The notes under the pieces were generated by a model, which did not search any database, was not told where the DNA came from, and saw only the letters and a program-made list of their open reading frames with translations. Positions 33,301 to 36,039 of a DNA stretch of 64,000 nucleotides are shown piece by piece. Position 1 is the stretch's first letter, and every line of letters begins with the position of its first letter. This stretch comes from Azorinus chamasolen (lineage: Eukaryota > Mollusca > Bivalvia > Cardiida > Solecurtidae). A program made the translations under genes and the position numbers. The stretch spans positions 9,019,132 through 9,083,131 of the forward strand of contig OY755242.1 in assembly GCA_963576725.1 (NCBI GenBank). The letters are read 5' to 3'.

Positions 33301-35593
33301 TATTATAATTAACTGAAAACATTTAAATTTAATTGAATTTCTCTTGCTCAACAACTTTCATTGTCGAACATTTGCTAAATTCTTTGCACACTAAATAACT
33401 ACGATCTGCAAAAACCGTCATCTGCTACGATTCACAAAAATTTTTTTCTTCCATTTCCAAATACAGTCAAACAGTTAGGATTGTGATGAGCTGCAGGATG
33501 CAAATGGTTTGTATACAGGTTATCACAAGTTTGTCACTACAGTAAGCATTGTAAGAGTTAACGTAACTCTTTACTCAATAAATATTCATGTAAAAAATGA
33601 CATCAAAAATATTAATAATGGCATAATTATGAACACAGGATTTTTTGGCCATAGCAGAAACTAGATCTATATAATTCCATAAGCAAACAGAGGAGACCCT
33701 AACTACACTGGTCCTACAGGAACTGTCTAATTGAGGTCTACTCTGTTTGCAAAGGCATTTAACCCTCTCCTCCATAAATACGCATTTCTACGCCTCTGTA
33801 AAAGTCACTTTCGGAAACCATTGTGATAAATAGAGTATTTACTCCTTAAGGAGAAAATGCTCTAACTATCACAATGGTTTCAGAACTACAAAATTCTTAA
33901 ATTTTCCATTTTTCTAGTTAAAGCTCCTTTTCGGTAGATTTATTCAAAGAGGTTGGATCTAAAAATAGCCTATGAGGTAATGGGTTAAAGGTGTATTTAT
34001 AGATAAAAGATTTAATCAGTATTGACAGCAGGATTGTATGATGTTACTACCAGTAATTCTTTACCTCCTGAGTGTTGGTGTAAGAAATAATGAAATCATG
34101 AATATTCATGTATGAAATAATAGTATCATGCATATTTACCTGCTGAATTTGATAACAGCATTACAAATAAAGGAAATTCTGACCATGTCAGGTACTGTAG
34201 AAATGAATCTATTTCAATTCACAAGCAAACAGAGCAGACCCAGGTCAGGCGGCTCCCACAGGAGCCATCTCATCTGGATATATTCTGTTTGCTTATGAAA
34301 TTATAAAAATATGATTTTACAGTTTCTGCCATGGCAAAGATACTGTGTCCAGGTGCTATTATAACAATTAATCTAATTAATATTCATGATGTCATTATTT
34401 CTTACATGAATATTCATGAATTTATTTTGGGTTAAGAAAGAGGCTAAAACAGCACAAACAATGTATGTAGTGTCTCATCTGGACTACTTGCTCAAACTGA
34501 ATGAATATTCATGAGGTAATGAGTTAATAATATTCAAACCCTGTAGCAAATTTAAAGGGGATTTTCCTACATTTGAAGCGTTTCATAAACACTTAAAATA
34601 TACAAACTCATTTGTTTATATGCTGAAAAGTAGTATATTGCAAAAAGCCAATTACCGTTTATAATGACAAAACATCCATGTGTTTGATAACGCCGATCCC
34701 GGTTTTACTCCCCGATGTTTCAGTTTTATTCGGGTTGGGTTTTAGTTTCGTAACTGTTCGCCCTATTCGCGATTCTCCGACCACTTCCGAGAAAGCTATT
34801 ACGTAAACAATGGAGGGATCGGGTGACCATCGGCAAAACGCGGAAAAACTTTACGGAAAAGGCCGATAATATTGTGTTGTAGAAATAAAAAGATCAGTAT
34901 TGATGAAATTGGTTTATTTGTATTACAGGGGCATTTTTCGATATAAGTTCAAATTGGGAACCTTCATAATAATGATAGAGCATAACAAATACCAAGTGTT
35001 ATGATATTATTGAAAATATGCGATCATTGTAGGGACTTCCTCTTTAATAATTTCATACTGAAAGGGCTCAATCATTAACCCATTACCTCATGTGCTATTT
35101 GTATAACCAACCTCTTTGAATAAATTTACAGAAAAGGAGCATTTACTAGCAAAAACGAAAATTGCAGATTTGTGTAGTTTTGAAAATATTGTGGTAAATA
35201 GAGTGTAACGTTCTTAGATCTTTGGTAATTATGCAAATGAAGCTGACCAGATCATTGTATCTTGGGAAGTAGAGGTATATATATAACGCAACAAACATCT
35301 CTTGATGTGAGCTTAAGCTTTGCACCGACAGGGTTTGTTGTTGCTGGGTCACTCGGTTTGCATGTTACAAGAGTATTTGCCCCATAGGAGCAAATGTTCT
35401 ATTCATCAAACTAGGCTCAAAAAGAGACTTTTTCAGAGGCTTCAAAAGGTGTCAATATGAGGGAATGTGTTAAAAATGATGGTCAATTTCACTTTAAAAA
35501 TCTAACATTTCAAGTGACAAATCTAAAATAATACTCACTCTCAGAATAAGCCATCTTCTTGTACGGATCCACGGCTAACACAGCCTCCATCAT
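109..35593 (-). CDS. VWA3B: VWA3B-like gene, 15 coding exons, 3' end outside the window
   Basis: Spliced coding sequence on the minus strand: 35593-35539, 30868-30629, 28920-28829, 28187-27937, 27208-27049, 26562-26494, 25479-25373, 23801-23566, 9485-9289, 7334-7180, 6749-6611, 5841-5611, 4677-4492, 1479-1346, 374-109. Every junction has AG/GT borders and the codon phases agree throughout, giving about 839 residues. Two modules are visible, each starting with a W-L-x-x-Y-G-L-x-x-x-K-L segment (residues about 70-90 and 418-440) followed by a VWA-type fold. The second VWA has a full metal-ion site: DTSES at about 546-550, a Ser/Thr-rich STNT stretch and LTDGRPD before the exon 12/13 junction. 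The first VWA lacks DxSxS. Order and wording of the motifs fit vertebrate VWA3B better than VWA3A, from memory. VWA3B is an intracellular protein of poorly known function. The C-terminal part is missing because the gene leaves the window. Confidence 0.9.
478..729. repeat. MITE family B copy
   Basis: Family B is about 245 bp and TTAA-ended (TTAACCCTTTCC...GGGTTAA). Its central palindrome has arms GCAAACAGAGTAGACCC and an apex GGCTCCTATAGGAGCC, with a longer AT-rich arm on one side. This copy is complete but degraded at the apex. Confidence 0.75.
815..1030. repeat. Degraded MITE family B copy
   Basis: Recognisable by the AAGAAATAGTGACATCATTAAT arm fragment and a mutated central palindrome at about 960-1,015. 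Confidence 0.55.
1346..1479 (-). CDS. VWA3B: VWA3B exon 14: helical segment
   Basis: Encodes SEDIRMLKDELRQGLADLDK and a Lys/Glu-rich continuation ending KKCS plus two bases, probably a coiled coil. In frame from exon 13 and into exon 15. Acceptor TTATCAG, donor GTAAAT. Confidence 0.82.
1560..1645. repeat. Family B palindrome core
   Basis: AGCAGACCCCAGATCAGATG and its complement face each other across a small apex. The outer arms are missing, possibly because the adjacent retroelement remnant replaced them. Confidence 0.55.
1725..1870. repeat. CA-rich low-complexity tract
   Basis: Mainly (CA)n with interruptions. It opens a spurious reading frame on each strand. It sits at the 3' side of the Penelope-like remnant. 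Confidence 0.8.
1900..3613 (-). mobile_element. Penelope-like retroelement remnant, 5'-truncated
   Basis: Spans the reverse transcriptase frame (2,245-3,609) and a non-coding 3' tail to about 1,900 that includes a CGGTTTACGGACGTCC segment I associate with this element type in bivalves. The 5' end breaks off at about 3,613, where family B sequence starts. No long terminal repeats or target duplication could be seen. Confidence 0.7.
2245..3609 (-). pseudogene. Reverse transcriptase of a Penelope-like element
   Basis: Uninterrupted frame; the first ATG is at 3,558 (437 residues) but homology-like sequence extends upstream to 3,609, so the true N-terminus is lost. Counting from that ATG: WIPKLHKNP at 3-11, catalytic motif A YDFSTLYTT at 85-93, motif B GIPMGTNCAP at 169-178, motif C YLDD at 214-217, then the family's long basic C-terminal region. 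This layout (SLYT-type motif A and a PKLHK-like entry) is typical of Penelope-like elements. No GIY-YIG endonuclease follows, so the unit looks immobile unless rescued in trans. It lies in a VWA3B intron, in the same orientation as the gene. Confidence 0.75.
3617..3834. repeat. MITE family B, right-arm long form
   Basis: Central palindrome at 3,617-3,690 followed by the AAAATGGCTACAATG arm and a GGGTTAA end. Confidence 0.7.
3880..3965. repeat. Degraded family E element
   Basis: Family E is a TTAA-ended repeat with a palindrome built on AACAGTTTGGATCC and GATGAGACGC. This copy keeps only the CAAACAGTTTTGATGCTGATG-like centre. Confidence 0.4.
4327..4401. repeat. Perfect 36-bp inverted repeat (family D)
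   Basis: Two 36-bp arms match exactly with a 3-bp spacer (AAA). The tips are AAACCCTATACTGTG and CACAGTATAGGGTTT, and the apex is GTCTC-AAA-GAGAC. More degraded relatives lie at about 17,285 and 18,965. Confidence 0.9.
4492..4677 (-). CDS. VWA3B: VWA3B exon 13
   Basis: Phase-0 exon of 62 codons encoding PPKSIIAQVQMQHSVPVHTI and FNCNDTEANQFLYDLARATG, ending in PESWE. It completes the second VWA fold. Acceptor ATTTCAG, donor GTAAAT. Confidence 0.92.
4800..5040. repeat. MITE family B copy
   Basis: AT-rich long arm followed by GTGTAGACCCTGATCAGACA and a mutated apex. TTAA ends are eroded. Confidence 0.6.
5143..5459. repeat. Palindromic element family H
   Basis: Ends ACAGTTGAACTACGATAACTCG and AGTTATCAAAGTTCAGCTGT are near inverted repeats. 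A central hairpin at 5,250-5,322 has an apex AACGCTCCTTTAGGAGTT. Single copy in the window. Confidence 0.7.
5611..5841 (-). CDS. VWA3B: VWA3B exon 12: second VWA core
   Basis: Phase-0 exon of 77 codons, from EQLRHKMKFNLIAFNSKAQV through GSTNTYSALQHAL to AIYLLTDGRPDQ. It carries the second (STNT) and third (TDG) metal-site motifs, so the second VWA looks intact. Donor GTACAT. Confidence 0.93.
5900..6100. repeat. Fragments of families F and B
   Basis: An F-type arm (CACAAGTTTGTAAAGCTG...GATAACC) is followed by a B-type arm ending GGTAAAGGTTAA. Both are half elements. Confidence 0.45.
6358..6590. repeat. MITE family B copy, 20 bp from exon 11 donor
   Basis: Starts TTAATCCTTTCCCTG, with a centre around GATGGCTTCAATAGGAGTCG. 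It ends about 20 bp from the exon 11 donor. Confidence 0.65.
6611..6749 (-). CDS. VWA3B: VWA3B exon 11: MIDAS of the second VWA
   Basis: Encodes IDWLNQGSRALFGTLIEDQI and then YILIDTSESMVPS. DTSES is the canonical DxSxS metal-ion-dependent adhesion motif at the end of the first beta strand. Acceptor TTTCAG, donor GTAAAC. Confidence 0.93.
6808..7063. repeat. MITE family B copy
   Basis: Long left arm, palindrome at 6,962-7,022, right end TAAAGGGTTAA. Between exons 10 and 11. Confidence 0.7.
7180..7334 (-). CDS. VWA3B: VWA3B exon 10
   Basis: Encodes NAKYCDRFPVVKWRDGKVVH and a basic helix ending ALRAIQN. The AKYC-x-RF-x6-DG block is a family signature. Acceptor TTTACAG, donor GTGAGC. Confidence 0.9.
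7395..7682 (+). repeat. Interspersed repeat family I, copy 1
   Basis: Begins GATGTGTTTGTGAAACACTA with an ATGCCCC block and ends GGGGGCATAAAA, so its ends are inverted. It holds TGACCTTTGACC at 7,466 and a GGACGGACGG microsatellite. A second copy is at 25,694. Confidence 0.7.
7698..8190. repeat. Family F element interrupted by a family A element
   Basis: Family F sequence at 7,698-7,838 continues at 8,049-8,190 after a complete family A copy (7,836-8,050) that begins TTTAACCCATGCCC and ends GGGTTAA. The F half after the insertion keeps the GACCCAGATCAAACTAC palindrome. This is a clear nested insertion at TTAA. Confidence 0.75.
8184..8420. repeat. MITE family B copy
   Basis: Short left arm, palindrome at 8,215-8,280, long right arm, end GGGGTTAA. 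Confidence 0.7.
8566..8759. repeat. MITE family C copy
   Basis: Family C is about 200 bp with ends TACAGTAAAACCTCTCTATA and its complement, probably TA-flanked. The central perfect hairpin at about 8,634-8,682 has an apex AACGCTCCTATAGGAGCGTT. Confidence 0.82.
8829..9027. repeat. MITE family C variant (C')
   Basis: Ends ACAGTAGAACCTGTC and GACAGGGTCTACTGT-like, with an inner inverted repeat around AAGTAATGCAGAAAGGAG. Confidence 0.7.
9090..9270. repeat. Family E element and half of a family B element
   Basis: E palindrome at 9,125-9,180 (GGAACCAAATTAGACG...CGTCTTATCAGGATCC). A B half at 9,196-9,270 stops exactly at the apex (GATCCTATAGGA), 19 bp from the exon 9 donor. Confidence 0.6.
9289..9485 (-). 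CDS. VWA3B: VWA3B exon 9: second WLxxYGL module
   Basis: Encodes SRHWLEKYGLSARKLELFDI and VAFHHKDGVVDI, the second copy of the module seen in exon 2. It is separated from exon 8 by a 14-kb intron, but the phases (1 base left, 2 bases leading) still match. Donor GTAAGT. Confidence 0.9.
9500..9745. other. Unique-looking intron DNA
   Basis: AT-rich. The only structure seen is a short inverted repeat around TATTCTTTGATCAAGATCAA at about 9,578-9,606. Confidence 0.4.
9750..9930. repeat. Family F copy
   Basis: AATAGTGTAGACCCTGATCAA faces TTTGATCTATGCACTATT across GCTCC-type apex bases. Confidence 0.65.
10052..10289. repeat. MITE family B copy
   Basis: Starts TTAACCCTTTACTCC and has a long right arm ending AAAGGGCTAA. 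The palindrome is eroded. Confidence 0.65.
10308..10645. repeat. Three degraded family G/F palindromes
   Basis: Centres near 10,350, 10,505 and 10,605, each flanked by CAAACAG/CACTGTTTG-like arms around GATCAG motifs. Confidence 0.45.
10710..10916. repeat. MITE family C variant (C'')
   Basis: Ends ATACAGTAGATCTCCTCTAA and GGAGTTTTACTGTAT. The inner hairpin apex is AAAGCTCCTCTAAGGAGTTT. Confidence 0.75.
10938..11018. repeat. Inverted repeat
   Basis: CCAAATCTTGTCGGTACTCATT pairs with AATGAGTACCAACATGACAGG across a short spacer; it is possibly a relative of family D. Confidence 0.5.
11113..11545. repeat. Family C' element split by a family A element
   Basis: C' runs 11,113-11,270 and resumes at 11,494-11,545 (ending GGTTCTGCTGTAT). 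A complete family A copy lies between, starting TTAACCCTTTCC with its palindrome at 11,322-11,390. Confidence 0.7.
11590..11660. repeat. Degraded family G palindrome
   Basis: CCAGATGAGACCCTGA and TCAGGATCTGAACTGTTTGA arms. Confidence 0.4.
11661..12080. other. AT-rich intron DNA
   Basis: No gene, palindrome or tandem repeat recognised. Confidence 0.4.
12087..12337. repeat. MITE family B, intact copy
   Basis: Flanked by TTAA at both ends. The central palindrome has a perfect apex GACGGCTCCTAGAGGAGCCGTC. It shares its right TTAA with the next element. Confidence 0.85.
12334..12537. repeat. MITE family A with the apex deleted
   Basis: The palindrome is shortened to AAATAGAGCTCTATTT: the usual 24 bp around GCTCCTATAGGAGC are missing. 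The outer arms and TTAA/CTAA ends remain. Confidence 0.8.
12540..12735. repeat. Degraded family E element
   Basis: GGAGCTTGGATCTTAATGAGA pairs loosely with CATCTGGGTCCAAACTG. Confidence 0.4.
12750..13060. repeat. Family B copy followed by half a family E element
   Basis: B at 12,750-12,996 with apex GATGGTTCCTGTAGGAGACG; then the E half GATCCAAACGGTTTGAACAGG. Confidence 0.6.
13147..13361. repeat. MITE family A copy
   Basis: TTAA at both ends. The central palindrome at 13,220-13,270 keeps a perfect apex around TGCTCCTATAGGAGCA. Confidence 0.82.
13400..13490. repeat. Degraded family G palindrome
   Basis: AGATCCTAGCCAGAGGGCTCC and CTGATCTGGGTCTACACTAT. Confidence 0.45.
13725..13936. repeat. 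MITE family A copy, reverse orientation
   Basis: Long arm on the left, short arm on the right, perfect apex at about 13,855. Confidence 0.8.
13970..14146. repeat. MITE family B copy
   Basis: Apex GACAGCTCCTACAGGAGCTGTC perfect; the left arm is shortened. Confidence 0.65.
14147..14480. other. Intron DNA without clear features
   Basis: Nothing recognised apart from a weak TGGATCC-containing E-like fragment near 14,195. Confidence 0.35.
14480..14925. repeat. Family B element split by a family A element
   Basis: B left arm 14,480-14,600; family A 14,601-14,825 (GGGTTAA end, asymmetric apex with an AATAAGG insertion); B palindrome and right arm 14,826-14,925. Confidence 0.65.
14935..15011. repeat. 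Degraded family E element
   Basis: ATACAGATGCTGATGAGAAG and CAAATCTCATCCATATCCAA arms. Confidence 0.35.
15012..15243. repeat. MITE family A copy
   Basis: TTAA at both ends; the apex is mutated (TGCTCCCATGAAGTA). Confidence 0.8.
15266..15514. repeat. MITE family B copy
   Basis: Short left arm, long right arm; apex GATGGCTTCTAGAGGAGCCGTC. Confidence 0.75.
15610..16071. repeat. Family G palindrome, family B fragment and family B copy
   Basis: G at 15,610-15,690; B left fragment at 15,727-15,785; a fuller B at 15,820-16,071 ending ATAGGGTTAA. Confidence 0.5.
16162..16321. repeat. MITE family C'' copy with one inner arm missing
   Basis: Ends ACAGTAAACCCCTCTAAACC and GGTTTAGAGGG...TGTA. After AAAGCTCCTCTAGGA the second inner arm is absent. 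Confidence 0.65.
16322..16980. other. Mostly unique intron DNA with one interspersed repeat
   Basis: At about 16,730-16,890 lies CTAATTACAGGTGGAGGAAG with AGCCAGCTG downstream, a block I associate with a dispersed bivalve repeat. The overlapping reading frames here have no recognisable protein. Confidence 0.4.
17045..17345. repeat. Family E and family D elements
   Basis: E centre at 17,052-17,112. D hairpin at about 17,288-17,345 (ATTGTCT-AAA-AGACAAT apex). Confidence 0.5.
17346..18080. other. Intron DNA, no clear elements
   Basis: Only a weak E-like pair (ACAGTTTAGATCTGAATGA / TCTCATCAAGATCAAAACTG) at about 17,620-17,690. Confidence 0.35.
18085..18332. repeat. MITE family B copy
   Basis: Degenerate palindrome and long right arm ending AAAGGGTTAA. 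Confidence 0.65.
18390..18638. repeat. Family E element and short tandem AACCAGGTAA tract
   Basis: E palindrome with GGATCCAGATCAGATG at 18,430-18,490; then AACCAGGTAA-like units at 18,570-18,638. Confidence 0.5.
18638..18826. repeat. MITE family C with an inner-arm deletion
   Basis: Outer arms are complete; after GAACGCTCCTAAAGGAGC the inner AGAACGTTC-type arm is lost. Confidence 0.7.
18950..19050. repeat. Degraded family D element
   Basis: TGTAGTGACCATTCTGTAGA and TCTAAAGAACACCATAGTGT, around an AAAGAGA apex. Confidence 0.5.
19083..21750. repeat. 58-bp satellite array, about 46 copies
   Basis: Head-to-tail copies of a 58-bp unit from TTATCCAGCCCTCTATATC to CATCATCTACTG. Copies are nearly identical; the main variants are ATATC versus ATATT in the unit centre, TAGTGG for TAGAGG, and CTCTTTATCC for CTGTTTATCC. 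Each unit carries a hairpin CCTCTAT-ATCA-ATAGAGG. The array lies inside the 14-kb VWA3B intron 8. The unit length is not a multiple of three and no long frame crosses it. Confidence 0.97.
21751..22116. other. Intron DNA with a family E element
   Basis: E palindrome at 22,000-22,075 (CAGCTTAGATCCAGATGAGA ... TCTCATACAAATCTAAC); the rest is unremarkable. Confidence 0.45.
22117..22345. repeat. MITE family B copy
   Basis: Palindrome at 22,243-22,312 with apex GACGGCTCCTGTAGGAGCC, end GGGTTAA. Confidence 0.75.
22346..22684. other. Intron DNA, nothing recognised
   Basis: No palindrome, tandem repeat or coding signal seen. Confidence 0.35.
22685..22934. repeat. MITE family B, reverse orientation
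   Basis: TTAA ends; long arm left, short arm right; apex GATGGCTCCTATAGGAGCC. Confidence 0.8.
22960..23500. repeat. Degenerate 42-bp minisatellite
   Basis: About 12 units of CATGGTTATTGTAAAGAGTA plus TGTTCCCATATCATATTACC. Because 42 is a multiple of three, it opens a 132-codon plus-strand frame with a 14-residue repeat, which I regard as an artefact. It ends about 65 bp past the donor of VWA3B exon 8. Confidence 0.85.
23566..23801 (-). CDS. VWA3B: VWA3B exon 8
   Basis: Encodes YHIYAVIMEMDSYEGL, then a GGIPPGAGVREDVILLFQEM block and a helical TLGQIQKLIG segment. The PPGAGVREDV motif is a strong family signature. Acceptor TTCCTAG, donor GTAAGG. A degenerate 42-bp minisatellite lies just past the donor. 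Confidence 0.92.
23875..24416. repeat. Truncated family A, family B and family E in a row
   Basis: A without its left arm at 23,875-23,992, B at 23,990-24,237, E at 24,238-24,416 (TAACTCTTTGCATGCC start, CAAGTTAA end). Confidence 0.65.
24515..25029. repeat. Half of family B, then a full reverse family B
   Basis: The first unit (24,515-24,694) starts at the apex (CTATAAGAGCCG). The second (24,793-25,029) has apex GATGGCTTCCTACAGGAGCC. Confidence 0.65.
25152..25356. repeat. MITE family C, near-perfect copy beside exon 7
   Basis: Inner hairpin at 25,226-25,285 has complete arms with apex AATGCTCCTATAGGAGCATT; outer ends ACAGTAAAACCTCTC / GGTTTTACTGTAT. It ends 16 bp from the exon 7 donor. Confidence 0.85.
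25373..25479 (-). CDS. VWA3B: VWA3B exon 7
   Basis: Encodes PIHAVSYNCDNSETVRFLRE and ends in ATSTGG plus two bases. It parallels exon 13 (VPVHTISFNCND), supporting an internal duplication of the VWA unit. A family C palindrome ends only about 16 bp beyond its donor. Confidence 0.88.
25499..25636. repeat. MITE family C'' with the inner hairpin deleted
   Basis: Outer ends TACAGTAAAACCCCTCTAAA and GAAGGATTTTACTATA remain. Confidence 0.6.
25665..26304. repeat. Family B element split by family I, copy 2
   Basis: B runs 25,665-25,693, is interrupted by family I (25,694-26,096, ATGCCCC... to GGGGGCATAAAA) and resumes with ATAATGACATCATGAATATT. Family I holds two internal subrepeats and many TGACCT half-sites, including TGACCTTTGACCT at 25,736. 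Confidence 0.75.
26494..26562 (-). CDS. VWA3B: VWA3B exon 6 (69 bp)
   Basis: Short phase-0 exon encoding NEAIYLFTEGSSVDTCRQLL and KEK. The IYLFTEG segment is the counterpart of IYLLTDG in the second VWA, with the metal-site Asp replaced by Glu. Confidence 0.85.
26585..26852. repeat. Chimeric element: family C' left half, family B right half
   Basis: Left part ACAGTAAAACCATTC...AATGCAGGATAAAAGCGAG belongs to C'. From the apex GCTCCTTTAGGGGC on, the sequence is the B arm CTGTCTGATCAGGGTCTGC and the B long arm. Confidence 0.7.
27049..27208 (-). CDS. VWA3B: VWA3B exon 5
   Basis: Encodes AADDMKMYQENCVPVTHDTI through LRAIEDQQ, the middle of the first VWA-like domain (helices around a Trp-rich strand). 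Acceptor CCTCAG, donor GTAATT. Confidence 0.88.
27400..27645. repeat. 33-bp tandem repeat within a duplicated block
   Basis: About four units of ATAACATAATGATACAGTAA (33 bp in full). The leading block AAAGTTCCATCTGTATGATT reappears after the array at about 27,577. Confidence 0.85.
27937..28187 (-). CDS. VWA3B: VWA3B exon 4: start of the first VWA-like domain
   Basis: Encodes a basic helical stretch (RLEWLTSESRRLFGVVEER) followed by AITIVLDIRNMSP. The strand that normally carries the DxSxS metal site reads DIRNM, so this first VWA is probably not a metal-binding domain. Donor GTAATC, acceptor TTTCAG. Confidence 0.9.
28345..28830. repeat. Family A with one arm deleted; degraded family E
   Basis: A at 28,345-28,527 jumps from TGCTCCTATGG straight to the AAAATTTCTCCTTTT arm. 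An E remnant (GGTCAAAACTGTTTTG) lies near 28,785. Confidence 0.6.
28829..28920 (-). CDS. VWA3B: VWA3B exon 3
   Basis: Acceptor TTTTCAG, donor GTAAGT. Encodes FDWTVKRPVSSRYAEGLF and a short tail ending KMYN. The Ser-Arg-Tyr-Ala-x-Gly-Leu-Phe block is one of the segments I recognise from the VWA3 family. Confidence 0.9.
28921..29280. other. AT-rich intron DNA
   Basis: No element or coding signal recognised. Confidence 0.35.
29282..29432. repeat. Shortened family B copy
   Basis: GAGCAGATCCAGATCAGACC and GTCTGATCAATGTCTGC around CTCTTATAGGAG; the long arm is deleted before GGTAAAGAGTT. Confidence 0.55.
29433..29716. other. Intron DNA without recognised features
   Basis: AT-rich, no repeats or frames of note. 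Confidence 0.35.
29717..30200. repeat. Family B copy, half family F, family G palindrome
   Basis: B at 29,717-29,955; an F half at 30,045-30,090 stops at its apex (ACTGCTCCTGAAAC); G at 30,133-30,195. Confidence 0.55.
30295..30526. repeat. MITE family A copy
   Basis: TTAA ends, palindrome around TTTGCTCCATAGGAGCAAA. Confidence 0.8.
30629..30868 (-). CDS. VWA3B: VWA3B exon 2: first WLxxYGL module
   Basis: Acceptor TTTCAG, donor GTTAGT. It encodes a Ser/Asn-rich stretch and then WLQNYGLQKNKLSIKQIL, the module that precedes the first VWA. The phase is 2 leading bases and 1 trailing base, matching both neighbours. Confidence 0.9.
30893..31374. repeat. Two family C'' elements, the first a half
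   Basis: The first (30,893-30,985) stops inside its inner arm. The second (31,185-31,374) is complete but degraded, ending GATTTTACTGTA. Confidence 0.55.
31470..31780. repeat. Family E elements
   Basis: E palindrome at 31,485-31,560 with GAGTTTGGATCTCAAATCGG and GATCTGGATCCAAACAG; a second, degraded one at 31,720-31,775. Confidence 0.5.
31779..32025. repeat. MITE family B copy
   Basis: TTAA ends; apex ATGCCTCCTACAGGAGCCAT. Confidence 0.8.
32080..32285. repeat. Family F, full-length copy
   Basis: Inverted ends CACCCTAATTACC and GGATAATTAGGGTA; central arms CAAATAGTGAAGACCCTGAT and ATCTGGATCTGCACTATTTG. Confidence 0.7.
32450..32736. repeat. Family A with an expanded palindrome
   Basis: An additional inverted block (GTAGTTTCAAAACTACATAG) sits in the right arm, producing two nested hairpin centres. 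Confidence 0.65.
32760..32835. repeat. Family G palindrome
   Basis: Apex GAGTCTCTGCAGGAGCTCTC followed by TGATCTGGGTCTGCAC. Confidence 0.5.
33027..33193. repeat. Family A lacking its central palindrome
   Basis: TTAA ends and both outer arms are present, but only TTTTTATCAAAATGG remains of the palindrome, giving 167 bp. Confidence 0.75.
33194..33558. other. Intron DNA with a family E remnant
   Basis: E remnant at about 33,463-33,558 (CAAACAGTTAGGATTGTGATG...TGCAAATGGTTTG). The remainder is AT-rich. Confidence 0.4.
33559..34015. repeat. Family B element split by a family A element
   Basis: B at 33,559-33,760 resumes with AGGTGTATTTATAG after a complete A (33,760-33,989) flanked by TTAA. Confidence 0.75.
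34058..34434. repeat. Symmetric family B element with two long arms
   Basis: Both sides carry the long AT-rich arm (AAGAAATAATGAAATCATGA on the left, TCATGATGTCATTATTTCTT on the right), so almost the whole 377 bp is one imperfect palindrome. Apex GGCGGCTCCCACAGGAGCC. Confidence 0.75.
34440..34530. repeat. Degraded family E element
   Basis: GTAGTGTCTCATCTGGACTA and a GAGTTAA end. Confidence 0.35.
34552..35047. mobile_element. TTAA-ended DNA element (J) with CpG-rich core
   Basis: Left end TTAAAGGGGATTTTCCTACA and right end TGTAGGGACTTCCTCTTTAA form imperfect 20-bp inverted repeats. The interior at 34,690-34,870 is unusually rich in CG (GATAACGCCGATCCCGG, CGCGATTCTCCG) for this intron. No coding frame. 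Confidence 0.65.
35075..35473. repeat. Family A element hosting a solo LTR
   Basis: Family A starts TTAACCCATTACC and ends TGTGTTAA. Its palindrome is interrupted at AAATAGAG by the LTR at 35,204-35,369 and continues with TATTTGCCCC. Confidence 0.8.
35204..35369. mobile_element. Solo LTR, 166 bp
   Basis: Begins TGTAAC and ends GTTACA (TG...CA with 6-bp inverted ends), and is flanked by AGAG on both sides (35,200-35,203 and 35,370-35,373). Removing it restores AAATAGAGTATTTGCC, the normal family A sequence. It contains an octamer ATGCAAAT and a TATATATATAA box. The size and ends suit a short-LTR Ty3/gypsy-type element such as those known in bivalves, but no internal region is present to decide. 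Confidence 0.8.
35539..35593 (-). CDS. VWA3B: VWA3B exon 1 (coding part)
   Basis: Begins with two consecutive ATG codons (35593 and 35590) and reads MMEAVLAVDPYKKMAYSE plus one base, then a GTGAGT donor. The single leftover base joins the two leading bases of the next exon to make Lys. The first of the paired ATGs is taken as the start; the second would shorten the protein by one residue only. Confidence 0.8.
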
Positions 35594-35683
35594 CTTGTCA
35601 GGTTATCTCCCTTTTCAGATATATTACAAGCATACACTGAATTCCCAGCTAATGTGCCCTATTCACTGATAAACATTGTCAAC
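35594..35683 (-). other. VWA3B: VWA3B 5' UTR part of exon 2 of the transcript
   Basis: The coding exon extends upstream of the ATG to a TGTTTCAG acceptor at 35,685-35,684. No in-frame upstream ATG is available without a stop, so this part is untranslated. It would be joined across an 8.5-kb intron to the exon at about 44,252. Confidence 0.6.
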
Positions 35684-35733
35684 CTGAAACATACAAAGCA
35701 TTAGAAAGTGTTAACCCATAATCTGCTGAATAA

Positions 35734-35962
35734 TTAACTCATTCTCTCCTAGGCTATTTTTAGATCCAACCTCTTTGAATGTATCTACCGAAAAGGAGAA
35801 TTAAATAGAGGAAAGGAAAAAAATAGAATTTTGTAGTTTGAAACCATTGTGATAAATAGAGCATTTGCTCCTATAGGAGCAAATGCTCTATTTATCACAA
35901 TGGCTGCATAAAGTGACTTTTATAAATGTGCAAAAATGCATCACTAGGGGATAATGTGTTAA
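35734..35962. repeat. MITE family A copy
   Basis: TTAA ends; perfect apex TTTGCTCCTATAGGAGCAAA. Confidence 0.82.
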
Positions 35963-36039
35963 AACTGGCCTTCCCATTTTCTGGATACTTATAATTAAAC
36001 AAAATAATGTACATGTATAACATTTGTCACTAAAGAAAC

